Shown: positions 35,098 through 45,121 of the stretch, one piece after another
Layout of the letters: the number at the start of each line of letters is the position of its first letter
Numbering within the stretch: position 1 is the first letter of the stretch
NCBI RefSeq assembly: GCF_011045125.1
Contig: NZ_JAAKZF010000025.1
Span: 1-64,000, forward strand
Origin: Allomesorhizobium camelthorni
Lineage (GTDB): Bacteria; Pseudomonadota; Alphaproteobacteria; Rhizobiales; Rhizobiaceae
Length of the DNA stretch: 64,000 bases
Reading direction: 5' to 3'
Notes under the pieces: model-generated
The model's database searches: none
What the model saw: only the letters and a program-made list of their open reading frames with translations
Told to the model about the DNA's origin: nothing
Translations under genes and position numbers: made by a program

Positions 35098-35783
35098 TTT
35101 CGAGAAAGTCCCGAACAACCGCTTAGCCGCCTTGCGGCAGCGGCGCGTCGTCATCAGTCCCGCATCGTCAAGCTGGATGGAAGGGGTCTGCAGGCGGCGC
35201 GGCGCTCACGATCGGGGTCAGCGACGCATGGACCCGCTGGCGACAGAACATGAAATCGGTGTCGAGCTCGCAACCGGATATGGGCTCGACGCTGAAATTG
35301 CCGACGCCTGCGAATTCAGCTGCCGGCATGACGTCGAAGGAGATGCCATATTCCTGTTTGGATTTAGCCGCTGGCCTGCACAGTCCGTGCAGTGGCGGGT
35401 TTGGTTCACCGTCATTGGGCTGCCGCAGCCTCATCAACTCAACGCAGTCCCGTATGTCGAAAGTCCTACAAACCAGCCATCATCGTCGACGCCTGGATAG
35501 TGGGACGGAGCCGCTGTCGTGCGCAGGGCGACGTGATCAATTCCGCCGTGAATGGGAGATAGTCCCCATCGAAGCGGCGTGGCAAACCGTTGTTGCGCTT
35601 TCCGGCGAGCATGACGCTGAGCAGCCTCCTCAAATGGTCGCGGACCTTCTTTCGGTGAAGGCAAGCGCCAGCAGCCCTTATCCATTTCGGAAACCTGCGT
35701 GTTCCTCGCGCTGCCGCTGCTTGGCACAGAGCTTGCGGCGACCTTGGCGGCCCTGCCGTTCACTGTGGATTGGAGTCTGACGC
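35098..35783. other. Intergenic stretch with no recognised gene
   Basis: Overlapping frames on both strands lack family features. A short plus-strand frame just before 35784 (QQPLSISETCVFLALPLLGTE) looks protein-like, perhaps the end of a lost gene upstream of the dsbA-like gene, but I cannot name it. Confidence 0.4.
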
Positions 35784-36473
35784 ATGTCTAACAAGCTAAA
35801 AGCCGGCTTGATCGCTCTTTCGGTCCTAGCCCTGCTTCTTCTCGGGCTGGCAGCCCTACATTATCCAGTTATCATAGACTGGCTGCGCCAGAGCGAACAC
35901 CGTCGCCTGCTCGCGGCGGAGTTGCGGATGCTCATTCCGGAGCGGCGCGACGCACTCTTCAACGACCCGGCTGCGCCAACTGTTGGCAATCCGGAAGGCG
36001 ATGTCGCTCTGGTCACATTTTTCGACTACAACTGCCCGCAATGCCGGGGGGCAGCCCTTGTCGTCCATCAAGCCGTCAAGGACGATCCCAAGCTGAAGAT
36101 TGTGTTCAAAGAGTATCCGATCCTGGGACCGGATTCCAAATTCGCCGCAGCGGCGGCGCTCGCCTCCCGCAAACAGGGAAAGTATGAGGCGTTCCACCTC
36201 GCCCTTATGGGTTCTCGCGGTCGGCTCAGCGAAAGCTCCATTTTGACTATCGCAGGACAGGTGGGCATCGAGGTTGAGCAGCTCAAGCGGGATATGGATG
36301 ATCCGGCCATCGCAGACGCCCTCGCGCGCAATCGCGCGCTCGCCAGCGATCTGCACATCTTCGGGACGCCGGCGTTGGTGGTCAGCGACGAAGTGATCCC
36401 TGGGTTGATCGACTTTCCCACGCTGCAACGCTCCATCGCCCAAGCGCGCGAAAAAAGCCCAAGGGTTGATTGA
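35784..36473 (+). CDS. DsbA-family thiol:disulfide oxidoreductase
   Basis: A 229-residue protein with an N-terminal membrane anchor (residues ~8-26), and a thioredoxin-fold DsbA/Com1 domain with the redox motif CPQC (C84, C87 in FFDYNCPQCRG), IVFKEYPILGPDS and the cis-proline region FGTPALVV. It should act in the periplasm. A broken ccdA-like gene overlaps its stop, suggesting a former dsbA-ccdA electron-transfer unit; a TlpA-like protein lies at 41.5 kb. Confidence 0.87.
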   Translation: MSNKLKAGLIALSVLALLLLGLAALHYPVIIDWLRQSEHRRLLAAELRMLIPERRDALFNDPAAPTVGNPEGDVALVTFFDYNCPQCRGAALVVHQAVKDDPKLKIVFKEYPILGPDSKFAAAAALASRKQGKYEAFHLALMGSRGRLSESSILTIAGQVGIEVEQLKRDMDDPAIADALARNRALASDLHIFGTPALVVSDEVIPGLIDFPTLQRSIAQAREKSPRVD

Positions 36474-36770
36474 TAGGGTGCCCGATCTTCAACAGCGGCA
36501 TTTTGACAGTACCGCCGGCCGGTGCAATCTCGTTCCTGCCTCTCGTGCCGGGCTATATCTCTTATATGGTCGGCAACGCCGTAGCCGGCGGACCACACCC
36601 GTTCCATCGGCAGCCTGCTTTTCACGTTCAGCGCGCTTTCCTCAACCGCGTCGAACGGGATCGCGCTGCTCGCCATCTATTCAACCGGCCTTGGTGTTCC
36701 CGTCCTGCTGTCGGAGTCTTTCACCGAAAGCCTCGCCAAAGGGAAAGCTGTGAGCGCGACACCTCATTGA
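36470..36770 (+). pseudogene. ccdA-like remnant
   Basis: Right after the dsbA-like gene one frame reads SFLPLVPGYISYMVGNA, like the first CcdA/DsbD membrane segment, but without its cysteine, and after a frameshift another reads FSALSSTASNGIALLAIYSTGLGVPVLL. Both match CcdA, the inner-membrane electron carrier for periplasmic thiol proteins. The middle is deleted, so it is inactive. Confidence 0.65.
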
Positions 36771-37135
36771 TGGAGTTGTGAGGATGGCGCCGGGCGTTCC
36801 GACATTGAAGTCCTGATATCGATTGTGCGACAGGCCCGCCCTGTTTTGGCCCTGGCAATATCGACGATCGGCACGCCATTGGCTGCTGTCCCAATCGTCG
36901 GGCGAACACCGGCCGCCGCATTCGGATCAGCGACAATGCCGGGCCCCGTCTGCTGGGCGCGCGCCAGTTCGATCGCCACGGGCTCGATAACCAGCAGTGC
37001 AGCCGATGTGGTGCTGAGAAGACGCCCGGCAAACCGCGCCAGAGCCGAGGCCGGCCGCGAGCCCAAAAATGCCGCCGAAAGAAGGGCCGAATAGAGGGCT
37101 GGCGAATAAACCGTCTTGTCCCGGCGCCTCGTCAT
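36764..37135 (-). pseudogene. Filamentous hemagglutinin (two-partner secretion) N-terminal remnant
   Basis: The minus-strand frame starts MTRRRDKTVYSPALYSALLSA and contains ARAQQTGPGIVADPNAAAGV then NGVPIVDIA, the start of a two-partner-secretion domain; the expected continuation GLSHNRYQDFNVGTPGAIL is in another frame after a shift near 36.85 kb. The several-kilobase repeat body is missing. Only the export-signal end of a FhaB-type adhesin remains. Confidence 0.72.
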
Positions 37136-37377
37136 GGATCTGGCGCCGTCTTCTTCGGCATTCCAATCGGGAGCGCGTGCACAGATCGACAAAGGCAGCA
37201 TCGGCCTTGACGCCAATGACAGCCAAGGTCGGTGCCGTCACTATGCCGAGCACAATGCCGCCGCTGCCGCCGATCCTCCTCCGTGGCTTTGGCGATGTTT
37301 CGCCTCCTCAGGCAATCCCCCATCACACCCGTGAGCGTCGGAATTCCCTGCACGTCCGCTTGTGCGCTCCACTTCTA

Positions 37378-40300
37378 TCAGAACCGCACGCCAAGCTTTG
37401 CGGTGACGCCATGCTCTTGCACAGAGGACGCGATCTGACCCTCATAAGAGACCGCGAGACTGGCGTTGGCGGCCAGATGGAAGTCTAGCCCGGCCTCGAC
37501 GATGGCAGCGTCCTTGGCGACCGGCGTGCCGGAGATCGTAAAGTTCTGGCCGCCGGCGAAGGCATGCGTGGCCTGCGGCACCACATCGCCAAAGGCATGC
37601 CGCCAGCCAAGCGTCCCACGCGCCTTGATGGCCCTGCCGCCAATATCGAAGTCGCTACCGTGATGAAGCCCCAGCGTGGTGTAGGTCACATCGCTGCTGC
37701 TGCTGCTGCTCGTCAAGCCGGCGCCGTTCTTGTCCTCCTCCCGGTAGCCATCCGTCTTGAGATGCAGATGCGCCAGATTGGCGAAGGGTTCGAAGCGGGC
37801 AAACCCGTAGCTCAGCTCGTAGCCTGCCTCGCCAAAGACCTGCGCTGTACGGGCATCGTAGGACGCCGTCACCGAGTCGGCAAAGCCTGGGAAGACGACC
37901 CCCCGGCGGGTATCGATCGAATGCCAGCTATGCGCCGCGCCAAAGTTCAAAGACAACGCCTCGATTCGGGCGCCGCTATAAAGGGCAAGAGTATAATTGT
38001 CCGCTTCGGCCGATGCGGCGCGCGCATCGACCTCGTAGGAGGAATGACCATAACCGCCCGCAAGGCCTAGCCGCCAATCACCAGCGGAGACATCCCCGCC
38101 CACCAAGAAGCCGCCCGCCGAGCGGTGATAACCGGCCGCATTGCCATCCCCATCGGCAGTTCCCCAGGCGCCATAGGCCTGGCCCCACACTGCAAAGCAA
38201 TCCGTAGCGGCGGGAGCCGGCTCCACCCCGTCCGGCCCATAGGCCATCACCGGCACGGATGAGGCCCCAGCCCCGTCAAACGCCGCGCGCAGACGCTCCG
38301 TCACCGCATCGCGCGCATAAGAACTCTCCCCTGTCAGCGCACCCTTCACCGTCGCATGAACCTCACCCGACAGCGGCACCCAGGCGTAGCCGGCCGAGCC
38401 CTTGCTCAAATTGAGAATGGCAAGCGGCAGCAGATCGAGCGGGGCGGCCGGCAGCGCCTGTACAGTGGGCGGTGGCGGCGCCTCGGCAACCGGCACGGCC
38501 GGCGCCGGGTTCGGCGTTGCATCCGTCTGAGGCTCTCCCGCCGGGGTCGATTTGCCGTGTGATGTCAGCAACGGCGTCAGGGGAAAGGCATTTTCCAGCG
38601 CCACCGCAACCGCCGTCTCGTTCGCCGTTGCCGCTGTCGAGGCCAGCGCCACGTCGTTGCGCGTCAGTGTCAGTCCGACATCATGGGTCCGGTGATCAAG
38701 CGACGGATCCAGAAACGCGAGGTCCGAGGTCGTCTTGTCGAATTGACCATTCACCCCCCGGACCGCTGTCAGGATCTGATAGCGCTCCTTCGGCAGATAA
38801 AGCCGTCCTCCCTCCGCCTGCGGATGCACCTCGACCGTCCCGCCATTGAGCGTGGCTGTGCCGGTGGTCTCGATCCGGTCGCTCGCGCCCAGCGAATTGC
38901 CCTCAACCGCATAGGTCGAGCCTTTCTCAAAGCGAACACCCACATTGCCAACCTTAAGCGTGGCGATTGGCTGCGCGACACTGCCCGGCTCAACCGTCCC
39001 GCCCGCTTTTGCGATCAATCCACCGATCGTGCCGGTGCCGCCAATCGTCCCGCCGATCGTGCCCTGTTCGGTTCGCTTGTCGCCCTGCGGCGTATAGTAT
39101 TCAACCTCTTCACCAATGCCGCTGCCATCCACCGTCACCGTCGAGGTGATTGATCCATCCACCGACAGCTTGCCGCCGCGTACCCAAGTGCTGCCCTCAT
39201 AGGTGTTCTTCCCCGCCAAAACGAGATGTCCGTCGCCAAGCTTCTCCAAACTGCCAACATAGGTCTTGCCTGTCACCGGATCCTTGCCGCGAGTCAGCAT
39301 CGCTTTCTCGCGAAGGTCGATGAGCTCCTTCAGGTGTTTTTTGTCGTCCTCGGTGAATGTCTCGCCATTTTCCCGTTGGCCATTTTGTAAAAGCCGGCGC
39401 AGAGTTGCTTGTTCTTTTACATCGTCATCCTTGCGGGCTCTGATCGCCTCATCGGAAATGTCGTTCTCCCAGGTGTCGGACATGCCCTTCGGCAAGCCTG
39501 CCGCAAAAGGCCCAAAAAACTGGCCGGGACCCGCCATCGCCTTCTGCAGGTCGGGAAGCCCCCAGCCGCCAAGTTCATTCGGAACCGGATCGTTGCTATT
39601 CTTCACCGCGGTAAGAATGTCATAGGTCTTAACGCCATGTTCAGGCACTTTGCGATCCGGATCAGCAATTTTGTTTTGAGCTGTGGTGAGGAGCGTTGTA
39701 ACAGCCTCTTCGTTGCTCATATAGGGGTATCGGTTCATGACAAGGGCAAGAGCCCCTGAAACGTTTGGGGACGATGCCGATGTGCCGTTGGCATTATCCA
39801 TGTATTTACCGTCTGTCGTGGTCGAGGTCATGCCAGAGGGGCCCATGATACACCACCACTTTGCTACGCCGCATTTATGATAAACTTGACTGCCGGTCTC
39901 GTCGTAACCGGTAACAGCCAACCACTTCCTTTCCACATCCGGACTGAAAAACGGCTGGCTAGCAAATAAATCAGGATTGGCAGACTTGCTATTATTGCCG
40001 TTGGAGACCACCTGAACAAAGCCATGCTGTCTGACCCCATCGACTGTTGCATCAAGCCAAGTTTTGGCTCCTACAGTCCGCAGCTTCCAGAAATTCCTAG
40101 AGGCAAAAACCAAGTCGGAAATGCTACCTGTCCTATTCTCTGAAGGAATAGCTGAACCGCTTCCCCAACTCTCATTGACCATTCTTACATTTTTTTCGCC
40201 AAGTGCATCGAACGTTGATTTGAAGAAGTTGAAGTCGAGGGCTGGATTGTTGGAGCCTTGTTCCAGAGCGTCGGTTCCGCCCGTATTGGCAACATAGAAC

Positions 40301-40905
40301 GGCGAATCGAAAGCAACGCCGTGCATTTCTTTGTTATTGCGGCTCGCGACGACCAGTCCGGTCATGGCAGTTCCATGATCATCATTGATTTCTGGATTGT
40401 ACTCGCCGCTCATAGCAAATTGTTTCCCGTCCGTGGAAAACCCTTTGACGTCAATGAGATTAAGCCGTCCATCCCCGAACTCCTGATGGCTAGATCGAAT
40501 ACCGGAATCGAACACACCAATCCTGATCCCCTTTCCGGTAAAGCCCAAAGCATAGACACCGTCGGCGTGCATTGCCTTCAGTCCCCAATTGCTCTGGAAT
40601 TCTGGGTCATCGCGCCAGCTTTGCATGGCGGCTTCCAGATCGTTGGTCCCGGTTCCGTCGGCATTGACATACGGTGGCTTGTCCTGCCCCAACGCCCCGG
40701 ACGAAGCGGCCGCGACAAACAGCACCGCGGCGGTACTGCGCATTGACAAAGAGCGGAACCTGGCTAGACGAGCACGCCATGGCGCGGCCCTGACCTGCAC
40801 GGCTCCGGCGCTCACCAACCGTGATCCTTTGCTCCCCCCTACATCTCGACCCGTCTGCATCGTCATTCCATTTGTCCTCTGTTGTTCCTGACTGCTTTGC
40901 TTCAT
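37378..40905 (-). CDS. Subtilisin-type serine protease autotransporter
   Basis: 1,175 residues from the ATG at 40905 (AGGGGA upstream; the frame's TTG at 40908 is less likely). Order: a long basic N-terminus with signal peptide (MRSTAAVLFVAAASSGALG, ~55-73), an S8 peptidase domain with Asp133 (VFDSGI), His177 (DDHGTAMTG), oxyanion Asn303 (VSNGNNS) and Ser376 (NGTSASSP), a charged linker, autotransporter beta-helix repeats (~560-730), a proline-rich hinge (~790), and a C-terminal barrel of ~270 residues ending GVRF. It should be displayed or released at the surface, where it may cut host or bacterial proteins. A (GCT)6 run near 37695 encodes a serine tract. Confidence 0.92.
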   Translation of the reverse strand: MKQSSQEQQRTNGMTMQTGRDVGGSKGSRLVSAGAVQVRAAPWRARLARFRSLSMRSTAAVLFVAAASSGALGQDKPPYVNADGTGTNDLEAAMQSWRDDPEFQSNWGLKAMHADGVYALGFTGKGIRIGVFDSGIRSSHQEFGDGRLNLIDVKGFSTDGKQFAMSGEYNPEINDDHGTAMTGLVVASRNNKEMHGVAFDSPFYVANTGGTDALEQGSNNPALDFNFFKSTFDALGEKNVRMVNESWGSGSAIPSENRTGSISDLVFASRNFWKLRTVGAKTWLDATVDGVRQHGFVQVVSNGNNSKSANPDLFASQPFFSPDVERKWLAVTGYDETGSQVYHKCGVAKWWCIMGPSGMTSTTTDGKYMDNANGTSASSPNVSGALALVMNRYPYMSNEEAVTTLLTTAQNKIADPDRKVPEHGVKTYDILTAVKNSNDPVPNELGGWGLPDLQKAMAGPGQFFGPFAAGLPKGMSDTWENDISDEAIRARKDDDVKEQATLRRLLQNGQRENGETFTEDDKKHLKELIDLREKAMLTRGKDPVTGKTYVGSLEKLGDGHLVLAGKNTYEGSTWVRGGKLSVDGSITSTVTVDGSGIGEEVEYYTPQGDKRTEQGTIGGTIGGTGTIGGLIAKAGGTVEPGSVAQPIATLKVGNVGVRFEKGSTYAVEGNSLGASDRIETTGTATLNGGTVEVHPQAEGGRLYLPKERYQILTAVRGVNGQFDKTTSDLAFLDPSLDHRTHDVGLTLTRNDVALASTAATANETAVAVALENAFPLTPLLTSHGKSTPAGEPQTDATPNPAPAVPVAEAPPPPTVQALPAAPLDLLPLAILNLSKGSAGYAWVPLSGEVHATVKGALTGESSYARDAVTERLRAAFDGAGASSVPVMAYGPDGVEPAPAATDCFAVWGQAYGAWGTADGDGNAAGYHRSAGGFLVGGDVSAGDWRLGLAGGYGHSSYEVDARAASAEADNYTLALYSGARIEALSLNFGAAHSWHSIDTRRGVVFPGFADSVTASYDARTAQVFGEAGYELSYGFARFEPFANLAHLHLKTDGYREEDKNGAGLTSSSSSSDVTYTTLGLHHGSDFDIGGRAIKARGTLGWRHAFGDVVPQATHAFAGGQNFTISGTPVAKDAAIVEAGLDFHLAANASLAVSYEGQIASSVQEHGVTAKLGVRF

Positions 40906-41070
40906 CAAAATCCCCTGAAAGCCGTGAGGAGGCCGCCGGCCTTTCGGATGTGGTCGGTGCGCTCAAAAGATCGGACCAGGCGATTGCGCAAGCTGGGCTC
41001 GGGCTTTGCGCCGTTCACATCAAAAACTTATCTGCCCGGCTAATTCTGCCCTCACATCAAAACCTGACGG

Positions 41071-41280
41071 TCAGCCGCGAACGGTCCACCAGGTGCTGAA
41101 CGGACCATTGCCAAGCGCGAACCCGCCTCCAGGGAGAACCCCGTCGATCGCCGACAGGCCGAACGGCGGCACGGCACGGACACGCGCGTTCCCGCCCTCG
41201 AGCTGCCGGATGCGCTCGCGAAGCTCTTCAACAACGGAATGCGCGGCGGACGTACTCGTGGTACGTGGTGGTCCAATCCA
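41071..41280 (-). pseudogene. imuA N-terminal remnant
   Basis: A minus-strand frame reads EELRERIRQLEGG then VPPFGLSAIDGVLPGGGFALGN, the opening of ImuA (RecA-like partner of the ImuB/DnaE2 mutagenesis cassette). It ends at a TGA at 41071 after an unrelated tail. Only ~55 codons remain and no imuB or dnaE2 is nearby. The rest of 40909-41520 shows no gene. Confidence 0.6.
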
Positions 41281-41520
41281 GTGACCTGTCTTTCGGGCTC
41301 GGAGCGGCTTTGCCTCCTTAAGCGGGTTGGCGGCTAAGGAAGGCGGTGACGAGGCGCTCAGGCAAATTTCAGACGAGCACCAGAGGACGTCACCTGTTCG
41401 CGACTGACCTCCAATTCGCGCAACTATTTATGGGACGCAAATTTTTCGATCAGCCATGCTCCAGCGGGACCCGGTACGCATAAGGATCAGGTTGCATTTC
41501 GTCTCAAACAATTCCGACTA

Positions 41521-42714
41521 TCACCCTGTTTTATGTTTTCTCCTCGGTCGGCTGCGCCTTGGCACTTTGGGGACATTGTTTTTCGGAGCCGCACAGAGAG
41601 CGCCGTGACAAACCTTCTCACCCTTGTAGTTGGCCAGGGCCTGCAGCAAATCCGGTAGAAGGTGCTGTTTCAGTCCGTCCGCGATAGGCTCTGGACCGTC
41701 CAGCGACTTCAGCGCCAGCTCGATCAACTCGATCGCGCGATCTTTGTTGCCGCTCTCATGATGGTACCGGGCGACCGCCGGATAAAACAGGAACTTACGG
41801 CCGTCGCCCTGCGGGGGATTGAGTGCCAGCATGTGTTGGGACAGCTCCTTGCCCATCGCGAAGCGCTCAGCAGACGGAAAGCGCGAATGGTCAAGGTTCG
41901 GATGGAAGAGTTGGTCTAGCGCCACAATCATCCAATGCTCGGAGTTTCTGTCGATCGCGTCGCGAACCAATTGGCGCATGACCGGCAAACCGGTGCGCAT
42001 GTCGTGCGTTCTGTGAAGCAACAGATGCACATGAGCCTGGCGGAAATTGATGTCGTCCGGCATCAAGGCGATGCCCTCTTCGATTGCCGAGAGCGCCGTC
42101 TTCCAATCCTCTGTCTTCACCGCCGCCCAATATCTCTCATTGATCGGCTTCTTCAACGCCTGTTCGCGCGCTAGGGGTTCGTTTCTGGCGATCCGCTCCG
42201 CAACGGCGGATTTCGCTTGATCGCTGGTGCGCCAACTGCCGTTAAGCACCTTCGGCAAAACCTCATCGAGTTCCATCGGATGACCGATAAAGGCGATGTG
42301 TCCGTCTCGGTCGACAACGAACGAGGTCGGAATCCCGACAGCCAAGCTGGGTTCCATCCAAAGCTTGTTCATTTCGCCTGTGTGGTCGAACGCGATCCGA
42401 TGGTTCAGATTCGAGCACTTTTCGGTCAACCACGCGTCCAATTTGGTTCGGGCCTCAACGGCCGTTGGAGCGGCTTCATGTGCCGCGACTCCGACGACCT
42501 CAAGTCCGCTGTCCCTGTGTTTCTCCTGCAGCTGCACCAGATGGGGCATCGCCGCCACACATGGTCCGCACCAAGTTGCCCAAAATTCGACGATGTACAC
42601 TTTGCCGGGCTGGAAGTTCGCGAGGGGCTCGCCACGCAGCCAGTTCTCCACTTTGATCGAAGGAGCCGGGGACTCCATCTGCAGCACCATGTAGCTCTCC
42701 AAAGCTATTGCCAA
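41521..42714 (-). CDS. TlpA-like thioredoxin-domain protein with long C-terminal extension
   Basis: 397 residues. Residues ~18-160 form a redoxin/TlpA domain (VEFWATWCGPCVAAMPHL with C49 and C52; GIPTSFVVDRDGHIAFIGHP). The remaining ~230 residues are helical and TPR-like (AIEEGIALMPDDINFRQAHVHLLL; ARYHHESGNKDRAIELIELALKSL). No signal peptide is evident, so a cytoplasmic role is possible. ATGs at residues 9 and 13 are alternative starts. Its substrate is unknown; the dsbA-like gene at 35.8 kb is the only functional relative nearby. Confidence 0.82.
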   Translation of the reverse strand: MAIALESYMVLQMESPAPSIKVENWLRGEPLANFQPGKVYIVEFWATWCGPCVAAMPHLVQLQEKHRDSGLEVVGVAAHEAAPTAVEARTKLDAWLTEKCSNLNHRIAFDHTGEMNKLWMEPSLAVGIPTSFVVDRDGHIAFIGHPMELDEVLPKVLNGSWRTSDQAKSAVAERIARNEPLAREQALKKPINERYWAAVKTEDWKTALSAIEEGIALMPDDINFRQAHVHLLLHRTHDMRTGLPVMRQLVRDAIDRNSEHWMIVALDQLFHPNLDHSRFPSAERFAMGKELSQHMLALNPPQGDGRKFLFYPAVARYHHESGNKDRAIELIELALKSLDGPEPIADGLKQHLLPDLLQALANYKGEKVCHGALCAAPKNNVPKVPRRSRPRRKHKTG

Positions 42715-43159
42715 AGGTTGCGCCTGTTTATGCGCGAGCTTGTTTCCCTCTCAGAGACGGGGCACACGGGTTCAAGAGAGAGCATCGCTCGTCTTGCGCG
42801 TCCTGCATGCAATCAGCCCTCACTCAGTGTTGCCGCATGTCAATTTGCAAAGGCCGTGCCAGCGCGCTCAGCGCCCAGTAAGCGCATGATTAGGCTTTGA
42901 AACCTCCACAATGCCCAGATGGCCGCTTGTATTGAACCTGACATGTTTTCTGCCGCTGTCGGGTTTTGGACACGCATCACCATGAGAGCGCGTACGACAC
43001 GCCGCATGACGCCGTTCGATGCATCGATGCCAAGCGCCTCGGTGTTGAGGTCGCCGCAGGCCAGATCATCATCAACGAGACGCTCAAGCTCGATCCGGGA
43101 GCGCCAGCGGTATCATCTCAACGGGAATTACACACTGGACGAGCCCAGGCCGATTGTCG
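42715..43159. other. Junction region without recognised gene
   Basis: Between the TlpA-like gene and the second parB copy. A plus-strand frame from about 42966 is protein-like in places (ESAYDTPHDAVRCIDAKRLG) but has no family I recognise and breaks off. It probably holds the boundary of the duplicated backbone. Confidence 0.4.
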
Positions 43160-44085
43160 GCCTTCGTCTGCGTCTCTTCGACGACAGCTATTTCGTCGAT
43201 GCCGGCATGTTCTGGGAAAAAAGCAGAACGAAGTGATTGCTGCCGACGCGATGCCTATCTGGAGGTCGGCTGGGCGAGGCGGTCGTGCTGGAACCGGGGC
43301 AGTATCTCTACCATGGGACCAGGGAAGACGCCGAAGAAGAAGGGCGGCAAGGTCTTCATCGCCGTCTCGCATCACGGCCAGGCCGAGTGTCACGAGCTCT
43401 GCGCGGGGCCATGCTCGACCATCCGGGCGTTGCCCTGCGGTTGATGGTGGCGCACGCCATCACCGGTTCCGGTCTGTGGCAGGTGCGTCCCGAACCGCAG
43501 CGCGCCGGTATTTGAAACGGTGGCCGCAAGCATTGCCGGCTGCAAGGCCGAAGCCGCATTCACCGAGCAGCGGCGTGAGGTTTTGGCACTGTTCGGAGCG
43601 CTGGATGAAGGCGGCACTATCGCCGGCGGCAATGGCGACGACTATGCCACGGCGCGCGTGTGTTCGCCCGCTTGCTGGCGCTCTCCGAAGACCGATGTCA
43701 TGCGCGTTTTGACCATAGTCATGGCCGAGATGCTCGAAGCCGGCAGCGCCGTCATCGAGGCGCTCGGCAACCATCTGAATGTCGATACGGGCGCATGGTG
43801 GCAGCCGGACGGTGCCTTCTTCGATCTCCTGCGTGACAAGGAAATCGCCAACGCCATGCTGGCCGATCTGGCCGGCAAACACGTCGCGGACGGCAACGTC
43901 GCCGAGAAGTCAAGACGCAGAAGAAGATCATCCGCGATTGCCTGTCGGGCGAGAACGGTCGCCAGAAAATCGACAAATGGCTGCCGCGCTGGCTGAAATT
44001 CCCGGCCGAAAGCTACACCAATCGCGGCGGTTTCCACGCCGCCGATCAGTGGGCCAAGGTGCGGCCGCTGTTCGTCTCGGAATGA
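43160..44085 (+). pseudogene. ParB-like gene remnant (copy B)
   Basis: Pieces in several frames match the C-terminal two thirds of the ParB-like protein at 30.7 kb: SYFVDAGMFW, KTPKKKGGKVFIAVS, VALRLMVAHAITGSGLWQVRPEPQRAG, AAFTEQRREVLALFGALDE, GNHLNVDTGAWWQPDGAFFDLLRDKEIANAMLADLAG and RGGFHAADQWAKVRPLFVSE. At least four frameshifts and the loss of the N-terminal half make it non-functional. Confidence 0.85.
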
Positions 44086-44099
44086 GCCAGTCACACCGG

Positions 44100-44124
44100 G
44101 CGGCGGCTTGTCGAAAGCCGCCGC
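44100..44124 (+). terminator. Hairpin after the parB remnant
   Basis: GCGGCGGCTT pairs with AAGCCGCCGC around a 5-base loop, 15 bases past the parB stop, the same place as the hairpin at 32292. Confidence 0.5.
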
Positions 44125-44620
44125 TCACGTCGTTTCCCGGTCGCGCTGGCTGTACGTTCCGCCGTCTTTGCACCCCGCGTCGCGCAACAAATCCGGTCGC
44201 CAAACTCGCCGCTGTCAGCGCTCGATGACCACGCCGGAATGCCTGCCGGGGCGCCAGGCGCGTGGGCACATCCGTTCATCGGCACAGCGTCTGAGCGTGT
44301 GCTCACCGGCAGCCTGGCATCCATCTGCTCGCCGCGTTCATCGCGATCACGCGACCCGTCTCCCCGCGTCTTCAAGGACCATTTCCCTGCGCTGGCTTAT
44401 CGACCTATGAGCGGTTCCGGACCGCCCGAAACCCTCGCTGCCAGCTTTTTTCCCCGCCGCCTGCGGCGGCTTCCTCGCGCCGCTTCGCTTCAAAAAAGCC
44501 GCCCGCTCGGGTCCTCCGCTGCCGCTGCGGCCCTGCCGGGTTCGGGCGGTCCGGACGCGCCCATCACGGTCCGCCATCGCAGGGGAATGGTCCCCAGCGA
44601 TGCGAAAAGGAGACTTCGAA
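44125..44620. other. Leader region upstream of DUF736 (copy B)
   Basis: No recognised protein. It repeats the copy A leader: the inverted repeat GCTTTTTT (44444-44451) / AAAAAAGC (44492-44499), GCTTCGCTTCAAAAAAGCCG, and CGCAGGGGAATGGTCCCC before the ribosome binding site. Conservation of a non-coding stretch across two diverged copies suggests a function. Confidence 0.5.
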
Positions 44621-44944
44621 ATGACCGCGATCGGTTACGTCACAAGCCAAGAAAACGGCGGCTACAAGGGCCAGCTCAGGACGCTCAGCGTCCGCGCCGA
44701 CATCGACATCGTGCCCAACCAGAGCAAGTCCGCCGACAACCATCCCGACTTCCGGGTGCTGACGCAGGGCGTCGAGGTCGGCGCGGGCTGGATCCGCACC
44801 GGCGAGACCTCCGGCAAGGACTATGTGAGCCTTTCCATCGCCGCACCGGAATTCGGCCCGCGCAAACTCTACGCCAATCTTGGCCGCGCCGCCGGCCAGG
44901 ACGATGACGATACCTACGCCGTCATCTGGAACCCGGCCGACTGA
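44621..44944 (+). CDS. DUF736 protein (copy B)
   Basis: A 107-residue DUF736 protein (IGYVTSQENGGYKGQLRTLSVRADIDIVPN, GVEVGAGWIRTGETSG, GPRKLYANLGRAAGQDD). AAAAGGAG precedes the ATG at 44621, which I prefer over 44600. In ICEMlSymR7A-type islands this gene lies just upstream of rdfS. Role unknown. Confidence 0.88.
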   Translation: MTAIGYVTSQENGGYKGQLRTLSVRADIDIVPNQSKSADNHPDFRVLTQGVEVGAGWIRTGETSGKDYVSLSIAAPEFGPRKLYANLGRAAGQDDDDTYAVIWNPAD

Positions 44945-44956
44945 TCGGCCAGTTCG

Positions 44957-44986
44957 AGCCCTCGCGCCGCAATCGGCGCGGGGGCT
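44957..44986 (+). terminator. Terminator-like hairpin after DUF736 copy B
   Basis: AGCCCTCGCGCC (44957-44968) pairs with GGCGCGGGGGCT (44975-44986), one T-G pair, 6-base loop, followed by TTCT. Same place as the hairpin after copy A. Confidence 0.65.
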
Positions 44987-45121
44987 TTCTCCGCGTTTTG
45001 CGCCGAACATCGCGCGCCCGACGGGGCGGCGAAAACTCCCATCCGACTCTTCGCCCGTCCCTGTAGCGATCTCGCTCGCCCATCCTCGCGGTCGCTTGTC
45101 CGAAGCGAAACGAGGATCAAC

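Noticed and set aside
37695-37712. (GCT)6 microsatellite as a phase-variation site
   Set aside because: Unit length is three, so slippage would change only the serine count, not the frame.
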